A stretch of DNA of 64,000 bases, from the NCBI GenBank assembly GCA_028278325.1, contig JANQEO010000072.1, positions 35,319 through 99,318 on the forward strand. Reading direction: 5' to 3'. Each line of letters starts with the position of its first letter. Position 1 is the first letter of the stretch. This document shows positions 25,305 through 35,496 of this stretch, one piece after another. The notes beneath the pieces are model-generated. The model was not told where the DNA came from. It did no database searches and saw only the letters and a list, made by a program, of their open reading frames with translations. Source of the stretch: Candidatus Binatia bacterium (GTDB lineage: Bacteria > Desulfobacterota > Binatia > UBA1149 > JAJCZL01). A program made the translations under genes and the position numbers.

Positions 25305-28300
25305 TCAGGCGCCCGGGGACTCTGTGCCAGCGCCCTCGAGCAGACGTTCGGGGTCGGCGCTGCCCAGGAAGCTGCGGACCTTTTGGAATTCCGCGTCCAG
25401 GGCCCGTCCGAGCAGTTCGGCTTGGCCTGCCTCGCCCGTCTTGCTGGCGTCCTGCAGGGCGCGAAGGGTCGGGACGATCGCAGTGATGCCGCAGGATTCG
25501 CTGGCATCGATGCAGCTCTTGGCGATGCGATCGACCTCGCTGTTAGTACCGAGGCGGATCGCTATGTAGAGGGACTCCAGCTGTGCCTGGGTGTGGCGCA
25601 GGTAACTCTCGATCAGCTCGCTCAAGCCCGCCGAGTCTCCTTCGCAAACCCCTCTCATTCTCTCGATATCGAGTTGAGGTACGGTGTCCGAGTCGTGTCC
25701 GGGCTGCCTGTCGTAATCGTGATCGGATGAGATCCACCCTTCAATCACGGCCTTGAGCTCGTCGGTCTTGAGCGGCTTGTTGAGCGTATCGTTCATTCCG
25801 GCGACGATGCACTGTTCGTGGTCCCCCTCGAGAGGATGGGCGATCGTGCCGATGATGGGGATGTCTCGCGCAGAGAACTCACGCCGCCGGATCTCGGCCG
25901 TGGTCTCGTAGCCGTCCATGTCGTGCATCTTGCAATCCATCAGCACGAGATCGTAGTCTTCCCTCTCCAACGCATCCAGAACTTCGAAGCCCGTGCTGAC
26001 GGCGACCGGTTCACAACCCAGTTTGTGTAACTGTATCAACGCAACCTTTTGGTTTACTACGTTGTCATCGGCAACCAGCACCCGTCCGCCGGTCCTGGCG
26101 GACCGGCTATCGGCTCCATTGCCGTTCGTGCCGAGATACGCTTCGATGGTCGCCTCGGGACCGTCATGAACGGCCTTGTTCTCGACGCCGGCGGCCTTCG
26201 CCAAAGCGTCGAAGAACTGGCTCATTTTGACGGGCTTGCTCGTCTCCGCCGCTATTCCCAGCTTGCGCATGCGCTCGTCGCCCAAAGGATCGCCTGCGTT
26301 GCTCAGCAACAGGATTTTCGTGTCGTGGAGCTTGGCATCGGCCTTGATGCTCTTGGACAACTCGAGACCATCCGTGCCGGGCATGTGCTGGTCCACTATG
26401 ACCAGATCATAGGCCGCGCTGTCGACAGCAGCGGACTTCAGAACTTTCATCGCATCATCCGAACCACTGACCGCCGTGTTGCGGATGGAGACCGCATTGA
26501 GGAAGTCGATCAAGATGGCTTGAGACGTAGGACTATCATCGACGACGAGGATGTTGCTGTCACGAAGCACTTGATCGACGATCGGCCGAGCCGCTCTTGC
26601 GGGCAGATTCTTCTCGAAGAGCATAGTGAACCAGAATGTCGAACCGCGATCGGGTTCGCTGTAGAAGCCGATCTCGCCGCCGAGCGCTTCGACGATTCTC
26701 TTGCAGATGACCAGGCCCAACCGGTTGCCGGATAGCCGCTGACCGTCGCCGGGGTCAGCGAAGACCTCGCGCTGACGGGTCGTATCCATACCGACCCCCG
26801 TGTCGGCAACTTCGAACTTCATGATCACGTGAGTCGCCGTCTCGCTTTCCTTGCTCACCCGCGCAAGGACCTCGCCGGACTCGGTGAATCTTACTGCGTT
26901 GCCGACGATCGTCGTCAGGACCTGCCAGAGTCTCATGGGGTCCCCGACGAGCTTGGTCGGGACTCCGCCCCCCACCGCGGCCGAAAGTTCCAGCCTCTTG
27001 GCGTGAGCCTCCTCCGCAGCCAGCGCAACGACCTCTTCGACGATCGCCCTGAGATCGAAATCGACGGTGTCGACGGCCAGTGCGTTGTCGTCATCCTCAC
27101 CGGAGAACCTGAGGACGTCGTTCATTACGTTCAGCAACGAATCCGCGCTCGAACGTATGGTGTCGGCAAATTCTTTCTGTTTGGCGGAAAGACCGGTGCT
27201 GAGCAGCAGCTCCGTCATACCCAGAATGCCGTTCATCGGCGTGCGGATCTGACGACTGACCCGCCCCAGGAACTCGGACTTCACCCGGTCGGCATGCTCG
27301 GCTTCCGCCTTCGATACCTCCAGCAACTCCTCGGCCTTCTTGCGTTCGTAGGACTCGATCGCCAGCGCAGCCAGGTCAGCGACCGAGGCGGCAAAGGCTT
27401 GTTCCTCCATGGTCCAGTCACGCTCCGGACCCACGTGCTCGTGGCAGACGATGCCCGCTACCCGACTGTCCCTGCGCACAGGCACGTCGAGCATGGATGT
27501 TATGCCCAAAGGCCGGAGGTAGTCGTCGGCGAACTCGGCCGTGCGTTCGTCCGTGTCCGCCCGACGCGTCGCGACCACACGGTCGGCCTCCAAGCTGTGG
27601 AAGTAGTTGGGGTAGTCCGCAGCGCGCAGCTCGGCTCCATCCGAATACGTGTTCTTGCTGCGCTCGTAGAGCTTGAGGCAGCGTATCCCCGTGCGCTCCT
27701 TGTCGTAGATCCAGATGCCCACCCGCTCGACTTCGAGGGTATCGGCGGCCGTCTTGGCAATACGCTTGAAGGATTCCTCCAGATCACCGCTGCTCAACAG
27801 CGGATCTCTGACGAGCTCGGCGACGCTCTCCCCTTGATGCTTCAAGGCCTCTTCCTTGGTCTGGAGGGCCTCCTCGGCGCTGTGCTGCTCCGTCATGTCG
27901 CTGACGACGGCACAATCATAGCCGATCCCCTGATGCTCCATGTAGTTGGACGAGACCATCGAAGGCACGATATCCCCGGCCTTCGTACGGTAATTGTTCT
28001 CCAGCGTGACGGCGCTGTTTTGCTTGAGTTGCCGCCAGTGTTGCTTCCAGAAGCCCGGCACGAGGTCCACCGTTACTTCGTAGAGATTGGCTTCGAGCAG
28101 CTCTTCGCGTGAATACCCTAGGTAGCTGCAAGCTGCGTCGTTCACATAGACGAAATCGGCGCTCTCATCGAGAATGAAGGTCGCGTGAAGGTTACGGTCC
28201 AACGCGAACCTTGACAGACTGAGCGTCCTGTCCTGCTCGCGTTCCTCCTCGATGACCCGGGCCAGGCACATGACGATGAGCAGCATGAGAATGCCGATCG

Positions 28301-28526
28301 TGACGCTCGGGATGTTGCGTATGTATGCCGGTGACATCATCCATACACGCAGCTGTACGGGAGCGTAGGTAACGATGGTCCATGCCAGGGAGATCGCGAG
28401 GACGATCGCCAGCGCACCCATGCGTGCGTCGCGCATGCGGTTGTAGAGACGAACGGACCAGAACAGCGCGAGGAACTTGAGCGCCATGGCGCTCAGCGCG
28501 AACCCGTTCAGCTCAGCGACTTCCAT
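25305..28526 (-). CDS. Hybrid sensor histidine kinase-like protein lacking both phospho-His residues
   Basis: The 1073-residue product has three N-terminal membrane segments (about 8-95), a PAS domain (about 120-225), a GAF domain (about 240-390), a HisKA-like region, HATPase_c, two receiver domains and a C-terminal Hpt-like domain. The HisKA H-box reads VSRQIRTPMNG: Arg425 (codon 27252-27254, CGT) replaces the phospho-accepting His of the SHEIRTPMNG consensus. In the Hpt domain the AHxLKGS motif reads AKSCIDA, with Lys1003 in place of His. Receivers keep acceptor Asp712 (IVDQHMPG) and Asp864 (LMDCKMHD). The ATPase keeps the N-box Asn and DTGVGM, but its G2 box is weak. GGGAGAACCGC precedes ATG 28526. 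It may be a signalling scaffold rather than a kinase. Confidence 0.9.
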   Translation of the reverse strand: MEVAELNGFALSAMALKFLALFWSVRLYNRMRDARMGALAIVLAISLAWTIVTYAPVQLRVWMMSPAYIRNIPSVTIGILMLLIVMCLARVIEEEREQDRTLSLSRFALDRNLHATFILDESADFVYVNDAACSYLGYSREELLEANLYEVTVDLVPGFWKQHWRQLKQNSAVTLENNYRTKAGDIVPSMVSSNYMEHQGIGYDCAVVSDMTEQHSAEEALQTKEEALKHQGESVAELVRDPLLSSGDLEESFKRIAKTAADTLEVERVGIWIYDKERTGIRCLKLYERSKNTYSDGAELRAADYPNYFHSLEADRVVATRRADTDERTAEFADDYLRPLGITSMLDVPVRRDSRVAGIVCHEHVGPERDWTMEEQAFAASVADLAALAIESYERKKAEELLEVSKAEAEHADRVKSEFLGRVSRQIRTPMNGILGMTELLLSTGLSAKQKEFADTIRSSADSLLNVMNDVLRFSGEDDDNALAVDTVDFDLRAIVEEVVALAAEEAHAKRLELSAAVGGGVPTKLVGDPMRLWQVLTTIVGNAVRFTESGEVLARVSKESETATHVIMKFEVADTGVGMDTTRQREVFADPGDGQRLSGNRLGLVICKRIVEALGGEIGFYSEPDRGSTFWFTMLFEKNLPARAARPIVDQVLRDSNILVVDDSPTSQAILIDFLNAVSIRNTAVSGSDDAMKVLKSAAVDSAAYDLVIVDQHMPGTDGLELSKSIKADAKLHDTKILLLSNAGDPLGDERMRKLGIAAETSKPVKMSQFFDALAKAAGVENKAVHDGPEATIEAYLGTNGNGADSRSARTGGRVLVADDNVVNQKVALIQLHKLGCEPVAVSTGFEVLDALEREDYDLVLMDCKMHDMDGYETTAEIRRREFSARDIPIIGTIAHPLEGDHEQCIVAGMNDTLNKPLKTDELKAVIEGWISSDHDYDRQPGHDSDTVPQLDIERMRGVCEGDSAGLSELIESYLRHTQAQLESLYIAIRLGTNSEVDRIAKSCIDASESCGITAIVPTLRALQDASKTGEAGQAELLGRALDAEFQKVRSFLGSADPERLLEGAGTESPGA

Positions 28527-28712
28527 GCGGTTCTCCCGGCTGCGAGCCGCAGCACGCGCTCTTGGTCGGCCATGAGTGCTCTAGGTCAATGCGCATTCGT
28601 CGGTTCCTACATGACCGATTCGCAACAGTTCGCGCCAAGCTACTGTCGGCACAGCGCTATGTGCGCAGTCATGCTCTTCTATCCTAGCAAGCAGGGGCGG
28701 TGCGGCTGCCTG

Positions 28713-28730
28713 AAAAAGCCCTTGACGGGC
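28713..28730 (-). terminator. Candidate intrinsic terminator for the leftward beta-helix gene
   Basis: On the minus strand GCCC-GTCAA-GGGC (28730-28718) is followed by five Ts (28717-28713), about 75 bases beyond the stop at 28804. The stem has only four pairs, but the T-run is correctly placed. A second run of five As on the other side makes the element look nearly symmetrical. The rest of 28527-28803 shows no gene. Confidence 0.45.
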
Positions 28731-28803
28731 GCAAAAAGCCGCGTGGCGCTCGTTAGGACACGGAGAGGCGCATGGCAGTCCGCAAGGTGGCCCGCACCCT
28801 GCT

Positions 28804-31047
28804 TCAGTCGTTCTTGTCTTTGAACCGCTCGGGAGTCGAAAGAGAAGCAGGTGACGCGAACACGGCCTTCCAACAACGGCCGTCGCTGGTCACGAAGTTA
28901 ACGGTCAGTTCGGGGTCTTGGGAGAGTGGCAGGGGCGGGAGCCCCAGATGAACGCCCTTCGCCTTGACCGTGAACTTCGACTTGCCGGCGTCTCCGCGCC
29001 TCAAGACGACGGAACGCACACCGCCGCGCACGGCGGTCTTGTTTTTATACTTGTAGCCTTTGTCGCTCACGGCCTTCCAGCACGGCTTCCCCGAACAGGT
29101 GCCACCGGGCGGCACTACCGATTCCGTGACCAGCAGGCTGGTGGCCCCGGCATCCTCGGTGTCATACACGCATAGCGCGTAGCTGGTGGCCCGGAAGGGA
29201 TCGCCCAGGTCCTGAAGGGTCGTTGCCGGCCCCTTCGACCAGCGCCAAACGAGCTGGTCTCGATCCTGCCCGTCCTTGTCCTTGGCGAGCAACACCGACT
29301 TACCAACGACAAAAGGAGGCGCGCACGCAGGCTCTGGCTGGGCGAGCCCGGAACAGCCACCCGTGCCATCACAGGTATCGAGGGTCGTGCACAACCGACC
29401 GTCATCGCAGGCAGACCCCGGGGCCTCATAGGAACACGCGGGAGAGCAACAATCTCCGGCGTCGCCGTTACCATCGTCGCAGTCCTCGCCCACCGAGACG
29501 ATCGAGTTGCCGCATCCCGTCGGTGTGCAGTTCGAATCGCAGCCGTCACCGTCTATCAGGTTGCCGTCATCGCAGGCTTCGCCGCTATCGAGGTTGCCGT
29601 CACCGCAAACGGTGACCTCATCGGCCCCAATCTCGACGCGCACGCCGTTCACGCGCGGGGCACCGTCGATGTCGGTCTCGCCGACATCCGCGGAGAAGTC
29701 CGGATCTCCTACGTCGCGAGCCGGGGAATCACTGGAAATATGAAAATCGTCGGACGCCGACGCGACGAAGTCGGGATCCGCGAAGATCGAGTTGGCGCCC
29801 TGCGCCGACACCGACCGGTATGCGGCCAAGCCCGAGACCTCCACTCCCTGCCAAACGAACTCTGCGCTCGCATCACCATGATCGGTGTACCAGAGGTTGT
29901 AATCCAACTCGTTGCCGACGTTGCCGTTCTCGGAATACAAGAGCACGTTCTGAGAGTTACTGTAGAAGATGTTGTTGCGGACCTCGTTATTCTCGGCGTA
30001 CTGAATCCATAGCTCACCGAGTCCCTCACCGAGAGTGTCGTTGAAGAAACACGTGTTGTTGAGGAACCTGTTGCCGTTTGCCCGACCCACACCGGCGTTG
30101 AATCCGCCGAAAACGATGCCGGCCTTCTCGTTGCGATACACGAGATTGTTGCGAACCACGATCCCTGTCGTCACCAGGCCCGAGTTCTCGGCACCGATCT
30201 CTATGCCGAGATCCGAGTGTGAGACGACGTTGTTTTCTATCACTATGTCGCGACCACCGTCGACATAGATGCCCCCGGCAAAGCCGCCCCCGTAGTTCGC
30301 GTTCGCACGTGTCACGACGTTTCCGCGGCACAGCCCCTCCCGAGCGACCTTGGAAGGATCCGGCTGGATGTCGGTCTCGCCGCCGATGAAGTCGATTCCG
30401 ATGCTGTTGACGTCGCGGACCGCATTGTTGGTTACTTCGAAAGCTCTGACGTTGCCGTTGAGAGTCAACGCCTCGCTCTGGGCGGGGTCACAATCATGAA
30501 TGTTGTTGCCGTCGATGACGATGTTCTCGAGAGGTTGGGGGTCGGTTCCATACACCGTTATCCCCATGGCATGCTGGCCGCGAATCTCGTGAATTTCGTT
30601 GTCGAGGATCTCTATGTTCGTGCCCGACCCGAGCACGCGAACTCCTGAGCCGTCATTGACACCCAGGTTGTTGCGAATCTCGAACCCCGACAACCTCACG
30701 TAACTGCGTCCGTCGATCAGCACCATGTTGGAGCCCGCAACCCCCGCACCGTCGAGAATGGGGCCGGCACCGGCTGCAGCGCGAAGAGTGATGTAGCCGT
30801 CGACCGGGTTTCCGCTTCTCGGAAACACGAGCTTCTCGGAGTAGACGCCGTCGCTTACCGTGACGGTGTCGCCGGCATAGGCGGCATCCAACGCAACCTG
30901 GATGGTCGAGAAATCTCCGGGCACGAAATACTCGGCTGCGCTCGACGGCGAGCCCACCGAGAGCGTCAAGACCACGCCAACAGTCAACACGAGGCGGGGC
31001 AAGCCGAAACGGCAACCAGCGAGAAAAGATCGGACCACCCCATTCAT
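28804..31047 (-). CDS. Secreted right-handed beta-helix protein with DUF4215 repeats and shared C-terminal domain
   Basis: The product has 747 residues. A signal peptide covers about 1-38. A right-handed parallel beta-helix (NosD/pectate lyase-like fold) follows, starting DFSTIQVALDAAYAGDTVTVSDGVY and continuing with repeated 'I.NN.I......GI' rungs to about residue 470. Two DUF4215 Cys-rich repeats (CGDGNLDSGEACDDGN, CGNSIVSVGEDCDDGN) come next. The last 150 residues (from about 590) are the unnamed beta domain also seen in the proteins at 14542 and 33233: GYKYK, GGVRSVVLRRG, VKAKGVHLG. The helix may bind or cleave polysaccharide; no catalytic residues could be assigned. It is probably extracellular or surface-bound. 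Confidence 0.82.
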   Translation of the reverse strand: MNGVVRSFLAGCRFGLPRLVLTVGVVLTLSVGSPSSAAEYFVPGDFSTIQVALDAAYAGDTVTVSDGVYSEKLVFPRSGNPVDGYITLRAAAGAGPILDGAGVAGSNMVLIDGRSYVRLSGFEIRNNLGVNDGSGVRVLGSGTNIEILDNEIHEIRGQHAMGITVYGTDPQPLENIVIDGNNIHDCDPAQSEALTLNGNVRAFEVTNNAVRDVNSIGIDFIGGETDIQPDPSKVAREGLCRGNVVTRANANYGGGFAGGIYVDGGRDIVIENNVVSHSDLGIEIGAENSGLVTTGIVVRNNLVYRNEKAGIVFGGFNAGVGRANGNRFLNNTCFFNDTLGEGLGELWIQYAENNEVRNNIFYSNSQNVLLYSENGNVGNELDYNLWYTDHGDASAEFVWQGVEVSGLAAYRSVSAQGANSIFADPDFVASASDDFHISSDSPARDVGDPDFSADVGETDIDGAPRVNGVRVEIGADEVTVCGDGNLDSGEACDDGNLIDGDGCDSNCTPTGCGNSIVSVGEDCDDGNGDAGDCCSPACSYEAPGSACDDGRLCTTLDTCDGTGGCSGLAQPEPACAPPFVVGKSVLLAKDKDGQDRDQLVWRWSKGPATTLQDLGDPFRATSYALCVYDTEDAGATSLLVTESVVPPGGTCSGKPCWKAVSDKGYKYKNKTAVRGGVRSVVLRRGDAGKSKFTVKAKGVHLGLPPLPLSQDPELTVNFVTSDGRCWKAVFASPASLSTPERFKDKND

Positions 31048-31203
31048 GGAATCGAAGCCGGACTCTCAGGTCCCCGGCCAGTGTCACCAACCAGGCCGGC
31101 CGGGTCAACGGTATTTCACCCACAGCGATTCAAAAACCCCAGCGATGGAGTCGGCGCTCAGGCCGGGATAAGTTAATGGGCTCAGCCTCAAAGGGGCGAA
31201 CGC

Positions 31204-32616
31204 ATGGCGAAGAACATCTACGAGAAAATATGGGAGGCACACGAGGTCTTCACCCAGCCCGGCCAGTCGACGATCCTCTTCATCGATCGCCACTTCATCC
31301 ACGAGGTCACCTCACCCCAGGCTTTCGAGGGCCTGAGAGCGGCCGGACGTCGGGTTCGCCACCCCGAACTCACGATCGCCACGATGGACCACAACATCCC
31401 GACGACGGATCGGTCCCGTCCCATAGCCGACCCCCTGTCGCTTCAGCAATGCCGCGCCCTCGAGACCAATTGCGAAGAGTTCGGCATCCGCTGCATCAAC
31501 ATGCACGACGCCGACAATGGCATAGTCCACGTGATCGGACCGGAGATGGGGTTTACCCAACCCGGCCGCACCATCGTTTGCGGAGATTCCCATACGTCGA
31601 CGCACGGAGCGTTCGGCGCACTCGCCTTCGGGATCGGGACCAGTGAGGTCGAGCATGTGCTGGCAACGCAGACACTGTTGCAGTCCAAGTCCAAGACGAT
31701 GGAGTTGCGCGTCGACGGGCAGCTGCCTACCGGGATCTCGGCCAAGGACGTCGTACTCGCGATAATCGGCAAGATCGGCACGGAAGGAGGCACGGGCTAC
31801 GTCATCGAGTACACGGGCGAGGCGATCCGCGGCCTGACGATGGAGGGCCGCATGACGGTCTGCAACATGTCGATCGAGGCCGGCGCCAGGGCCGGCTTGA
31901 TATCGCCAGACTTCACTACATGCGAGTACTTGAGGGGACGGGAGAACATACCGACCGATGTTGCTTGGCCGGAGATCGTAGACGGCTGGTTGGCGTGGGC
32001 TTCCGAGGAAGGCTGCAAGTACGACCGCACGGTGGTGATTGACGCCGCCGAGATCGAACCGCAAGTGACCTGGGGTACATCACCCGGCATGGTCACCGGA
32101 ATCACGGGGCGCACGCCTGTGCTGTCCGAGATCGACGATGCCGACAAGCGCGCCTCCGCGGCCAAGGCTCTCGAATACATGGGGCTCGAGGAAGGAACTC
32201 CCCTCAGCGAGATCACCGTCAACAAGATGTTCATTGGATCCTGCACGAACGGACGCATCGAGGACCTGAGAGAAGCAGCAAAGATCGCCAAGGGGTACAC
32301 GCTACATCCGTCGATCGAGCAGGCCCTGGTGGTGCCCGGATCACAGCACGTCAAGGCGCAGGCCGAGCGCGAAGGCCTCGATGTCGTCTTCAAGGAGGGC
32401 GGATTCGAGTGGCGCGAATCCGGATGCTCGATGTGCCTGGCCATGAATGACGACGTCTTGAAGCCGCGAGACCGTTGCGCCTCGACGTCCAACCGCAATT
32501 TCGAAGGGCGCCAGGGAAAGGACAGTCGAACCCACCTGGTAAGTCCGACGATGGCGGTGGCCGCCGCCATCAGAGGTCGCTTCATCGATGTGCGGGAGTG
32601 GGAGTGCAAGAACTGA
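31204..32616 (+). CDS. leuC: 3-isopropylmalate dehydratase large subunit
   Basis: The 470-residue protein has the aconitase-superfamily signature for a 4Fe-4S cluster: Cys in [11 protein letters not shown] and the pair in GCSMCLAMN. The early SLHP-like motif [19 protein letters not shown] and the '[14 protein letters not shown]' stretch match bacterial LeuC. With LeuD it isomerises 2-isopropylmalate to 3-isopropylmalate in leucine synthesis. AAAGGGG lies upstream of ATG 31204. The reading frame ends with TGA sharing one base with the leuD ATG. leuA and leuB are not in the window. No Leu-codon-rich leader peptide was seen in 31048-31203. Confidence 0.96.
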   Translation: MAKNIYEKIWEAHEVFTQPGQSTILFIDRHFIHEVTSPQAFEGLRAAGRRVRHPELTIATMDHNIPTTDRSRPIADPLSLQQCRALETNCEEFGIRCINMHDADNGIVHVIGPEMGFTQPGRTIVCGDSHTSTHGAFGALAFGIGTSEVEHVLATQTLLQSKSKTMELRVDGQLPTGISAKDVVLAIIGKIGTEGGTGYVIEYTGEAIRGLTMEGRMTVCNMSIEAGARAGLISPDFTTCEYLRGRENIPTDVAWPEIVDGWLAWASEEGCKYDRTVVIDAAEIEPQVTWGTSPGMVTGITGRTPVLSEIDDADKRASAAKALEYMGLEEGTPLSEITVNKMFIGSCTNGRIEDLREAAKIAKGYTLHPSIEQALVVPGSQHVKAQAEREGLDVVFKEGGFEWRESGCSMCLAMNDDVLKPRDRCASTSNRNFEGRQGKDSRTHLVSPTMAVAAAIRGRFIDVREWECKN

Positions 32617-33218
32617 TGGAAGCTTTCAAGTCACTGAAAGGAATAGTGGCGCCGCTCGATGCGGTGAACGTCGACACCGACCAGATCATTCCCAAGCAGT
32701 TTCTCAAGCGCATCGAGCGTACCGGATACGCTGATGTCTTGTTCTACGATTGGCGATACACCGACGATGGGAATACGCCCGACCCATCCTTCGAGATGAA
32801 CGCCGAGCGCTACAAAGGTGCCGCGATTCTGTTGACCAAGGATAACTTCGGCTGCGGCTCCTCGCGCGAGCATGCCCCATGGGCCCTGCTCGACTACGGG
32901 ATCCGCGCGATCCTCGCCCCTTCCTTCGCGGACATCTTCTACAGCAACTGCTTCAACAACGGGATCCTACCGGTGGTCCTTCCGCGCGAGACCATCGACG
33001 CACTCTTCACCGCGGTTCGAGGTTCCGATGCGTATGCGTTGGAAGTCGATCTGCCGGCACAGACCATCACCAAGCCGGACGGCGACTCCATCACGTTCGA
33101 GATCGATGCCTTCCTGAAAGAGCGACTGCTCAACGGCTGGGATATGATCGGGCTTACGCTACGCCACGAGGACAAGATAGCCGCCTATGAGGCGGCGAAC
33201 GGGATCAAGACACCCTAG
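32616..33218 (+). CDS. leuD: 3-isopropylmalate dehydratase small subunit
   Basis: The 200-residue product is the swivelling small subunit: [15 protein letters not shown] near the N-terminus, the substrate loop [14 protein letters not shown], and [17 protein letters not shown]. It pairs with LeuC for the leucine pathway. ATG 32616 overlaps the leuC stop (TGATG), so I reject the longer frame opening at 32475. The gene converges on the secreted protease at 33233, 14 bases away. Confidence 0.96.
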   Translation: MEAFKSLKGIVAPLDAVNVDTDQIIPKQFLKRIERTGYADVLFYDWRYTDDGNTPDPSFEMNAERYKGAAILLTKDNFGCGSSREHAPWALLDYGIRAILAPSFADIFYSNCFNNGILPVVLPRETIDALFTAVRGSDAYALEVDLPAQTITKPDGDSITFEIDAFLKERLLNGWDMIGLTLRHEDKIAAYEAANGIKTP

Positions 33219-33232
33219 GGCCGGGGCCCCGC

Positions 33233-35155
33233 TCAGTAGGTCGTCGACGCGCAGACCCCGTCCATGCGCAACTCGATGTCGAACTGAAAGAAGACGTCGA
33301 TCTGCTCGGCGCCTGGGACCTGCTTGCCCTTGACAACGATCCGCCAGGTGCCCCGCTTCTCCGTCCTGTCGATGGCACGTACGCGTCGGAATCCGCCGAT
33401 ATCGCCCTTCCACTTGTACCTGCCCTTCTCCGGCTTCGACCGGAACCAGCCGGGATCGCCCGGCGGGACATCCAACTCTACGGAGGCTCCGGCCTGGGAC
33501 ATGACGAAATGGAATTGGTTGCGGGGATCCACGCCATCCCAATGTCCGGTCGTGTTGATCAGATCGCTCTTGTAGCGGAACCGCTTTTCGTTGGACTTGG
33601 CTCGGATCGTGAACTCATCGATGTCACTCATGAAACAGCTCATGCATTGACATTCGGACTCACACTCGCCCGGGCAGGCAGCGTCGTCGATGCCGTCACA
33701 TTCCTCGCCGGCTTCGACGATGTCATTACCGCAGACCGCATCCTCGCAGGTACAGTCGGGATCGCATACCCCCGTAGGACAAGTCCCGGGGTCAGTGCCG
33801 TCACACTCTTCACCGGTTTCTATGACGTCGTTGCCGCACACCGGTGCGGGGCAACTGCATCCGGGCAGGCACAGGCCGGGGCAAGCTGCGGCGTCGGTCC
33901 CGTCACATTCCTCTCCGGGCTCATGAACGTCGTTGCCGCATACCGGGGGGTCTCCGCCGAAGATCGTGGTGGTGAGCTGGTACTCTCCGCTTCCTGCCGT
34001 ACGGTCGATGTAGGTCGACCAGGTGCCGCCTGCGGGCAGCACGAACGAACAGGCGCCGAACCCGGTGTTGCCGTCCTCCTTGCAGTCGAAGTCGCTAGGC
34101 GATGCTCCGGCCCCCTGTTTGACGTACATGTCGACGCCGAGGCTGCCGTTGTCCTCGCCGTTTAGAGCGAAGCGAACGGCGTTCACATTGGCGGCTAGCT
34201 GGATAGCGTAAGAATCCGACGGGTTGGACGCACTCAAGGTGCCGTCCTCACCGATCACGCCCACGTCGGGGCTTCCGACCGGCGCCAGGCCTCCACATAC
34301 CGTGGTCGAATCCGCGCCGAGTTCACCGAGTATGAAACTGCGGTAGGTATACACGTTGGCGTCGTAACTGTTGTCGGTGGCAAGGCAGCTACCGTTCGTA
34401 CCACCCGAGGTAATGCCCGCGACGCTGTCCCCTGCGCCTATGTCGAGAAACAACGGGCCGCCGGAGTCACCGTTGCAGGTGTTCGAGTCGTCGCCGGGGG
34501 GTCCGACCGGATTGGTGAACCGCCAGCACACCAGCTCGGTGTTGGTAGCGCCGCTCGGCACGCTGCCGGGACAATCCGCAGTTTCGACGCTGCCGGCCCG
34601 TTTGATTCCGTAATCACCCCCGCTTCCGCTGGTCTGGCCGAAGCCGACTATCGTTCCCGTCAGACCGAAGCCGACGTTGGCCGGGTTGTCCGACAGATTG
34701 AGCGGCTTGGGTGAGATGCCGGTCACCGGCGACGAAAGCTTGACTACCGCCACGTCGGCTATTGGGAAAGTCGAGCTCAAATAAGATGGGTGAGGCTCGA
34801 TGGTGTCGACGGCGAAAATCCCCGCGTGTTGAAAGTAGACCCAGTAGTTGGCCGGGTTGCCGTCGTCTTCCACACAATGGGCGGCGGTCAAAAAGGTCTG
34901 GCAGCCGATAAGGGTGCCGCTGCACCAACTGCCCGCATTGTTGGTATTGATCGCCCCGCCTTGACTGTACAGCAAGGCTCCCGCGGAAGGGTAAGCGTGG
35001 GTGTTGAGTCCGTTGACGATACGGGGACTGACCTGTGCCTGCACCGGAGCCGGCGCCGCAACCAAACCAGCAACGAAGACGAGCGCTGCCTGCGCGATGA
35101 CCCCGACCATCGGCCAAGGCCGCAGAAGAGACTGACGTGAGAAGAAATCGTGCAT
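33233..35155 (-). CDS. Secreted trypsin-like serine protease with PPC, Cys-rich repeats and shared C-terminal domain
   Basis: The 640-residue product has a signal peptide (about 1-40), then a trypsin-fold protease starting at RIVNG (45-49). The catalytic triad is complete: His93 in TAAHC, Asp134 in IADVAVVKL and Ser231 in GDSGGPL. The RIVNG start implies a zymogen activated by cleavage before Ile46. Residues about 290-405 resemble a pre-peptidase C-terminal (PPC) beta domain. Three short CGNDVxExGEECDG repeats follow (about 410-510), then the unnamed beta domain (about 515-640: GRYKWKGDIGG). It is divergent from the metzincin-like lipoprotein at 35497 across a 341-base gap. Confidence 0.9.
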   Translation of the reverse strand: MHDFFSRQSLLRPWPMVGVIAQAALVFVAGLVAAPAPVQAQVSPRIVNGLNTHAYPSAGALLYSQGGAINTNNAGSWCSGTLIGCQTFLTAAHCVEDDGNPANYWVYFQHAGIFAVDTIEPHPSYLSSTFPIADVAVVKLSSPVTGISPKPLNLSDNPANVGFGLTGTIVGFGQTSGSGGDYGIKRAGSVETADCPGSVPSGATNTELVCWRFTNPVGPPGDDSNTCNGDSGGPLFLDIGAGDSVAGITSGGTNGSCLATDNSYDANVYTYRSFILGELGADSTTVCGGLAPVGSPDVGVIGEDGTLSASNPSDSYAIQLAANVNAVRFALNGEDNGSLGVDMYVKQGAGASPSDFDCKEDGNTGFGACSFVLPAGGTWSTYIDRTAGSGEYQLTTTIFGGDPPVCGNDVHEPGEECDGTDAAACPGLCLPGCSCPAPVCGNDVIETGEECDGTDPGTCPTGVCDPDCTCEDAVCGNDIVEAGEECDGIDDAACPGECESECQCMSCFMSDIDEFTIRAKSNEKRFRYKSDLINTTGHWDGVDPRNQFHFVMSQAGASVELDVPPGDPGWFRSKPEKGRYKWKGDIGGFRRVRAIDRTEKRGTWRIVVKGKQVPGAEQIDVFFQFDIELRMDGVCASTTY

Positions 35156-35496
35156 CGTCTGAATGAACCGGGGTCGAAAGAACTCGCTTACCCTACGCCA
35201 TGGAGACGCACACTGTCCAGTGGGAAACAGAAGATAGTCGCACGCGCATCACCAAACACGAATGGATACGACGATCGGCGCCACCCCCGCATGGCCCTCC
35301 CGCGCGAACGGCGGTTTTACACGCGCAACTACGGCGAAGCGCTGGTTGATCTCCCCCGATGGAGGGGGCGCGAGGCACCATCACTTGCGCATCGTGGGGC
35401 TCAGAGCCCACTCTCAGGAGCTTGGCAGCCCCCGACCCCACCGGCGCACGTCTCTCGCCCTCCTACCCGCTGACCTCCCGATACGCGCTACATCTC
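35156..35496. other. Intergenic region between divergent protease and lipoprotein genes
   Basis: No credible gene is seen in these 341 bases. They hold a perfect 13-base palindrome, GGGCTC-A-GAGCCC at 35396-35408, and near it a CCCCC/GGGGG inverted pair around a six-base loop at about 35352-35367. Either may be a regulator site or a structured leader serving the two divergent genes. Small open frames here (for example 35193-35441 minus) have atypical protein sequence. Confidence 0.5.

Noticed and set aside
26829..28112. 427-residue plus-strand open frame
   Set aside because: It is antisense to the kinase-like gene, whose domains and codon phase are clear; its sequence has no domain and is a shadow frame.
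31048..31203. Leucine-attenuator leader before leuC
   Set aside because: No short peptide with a run of Leu codons and no terminator/antiterminator pair was seen.
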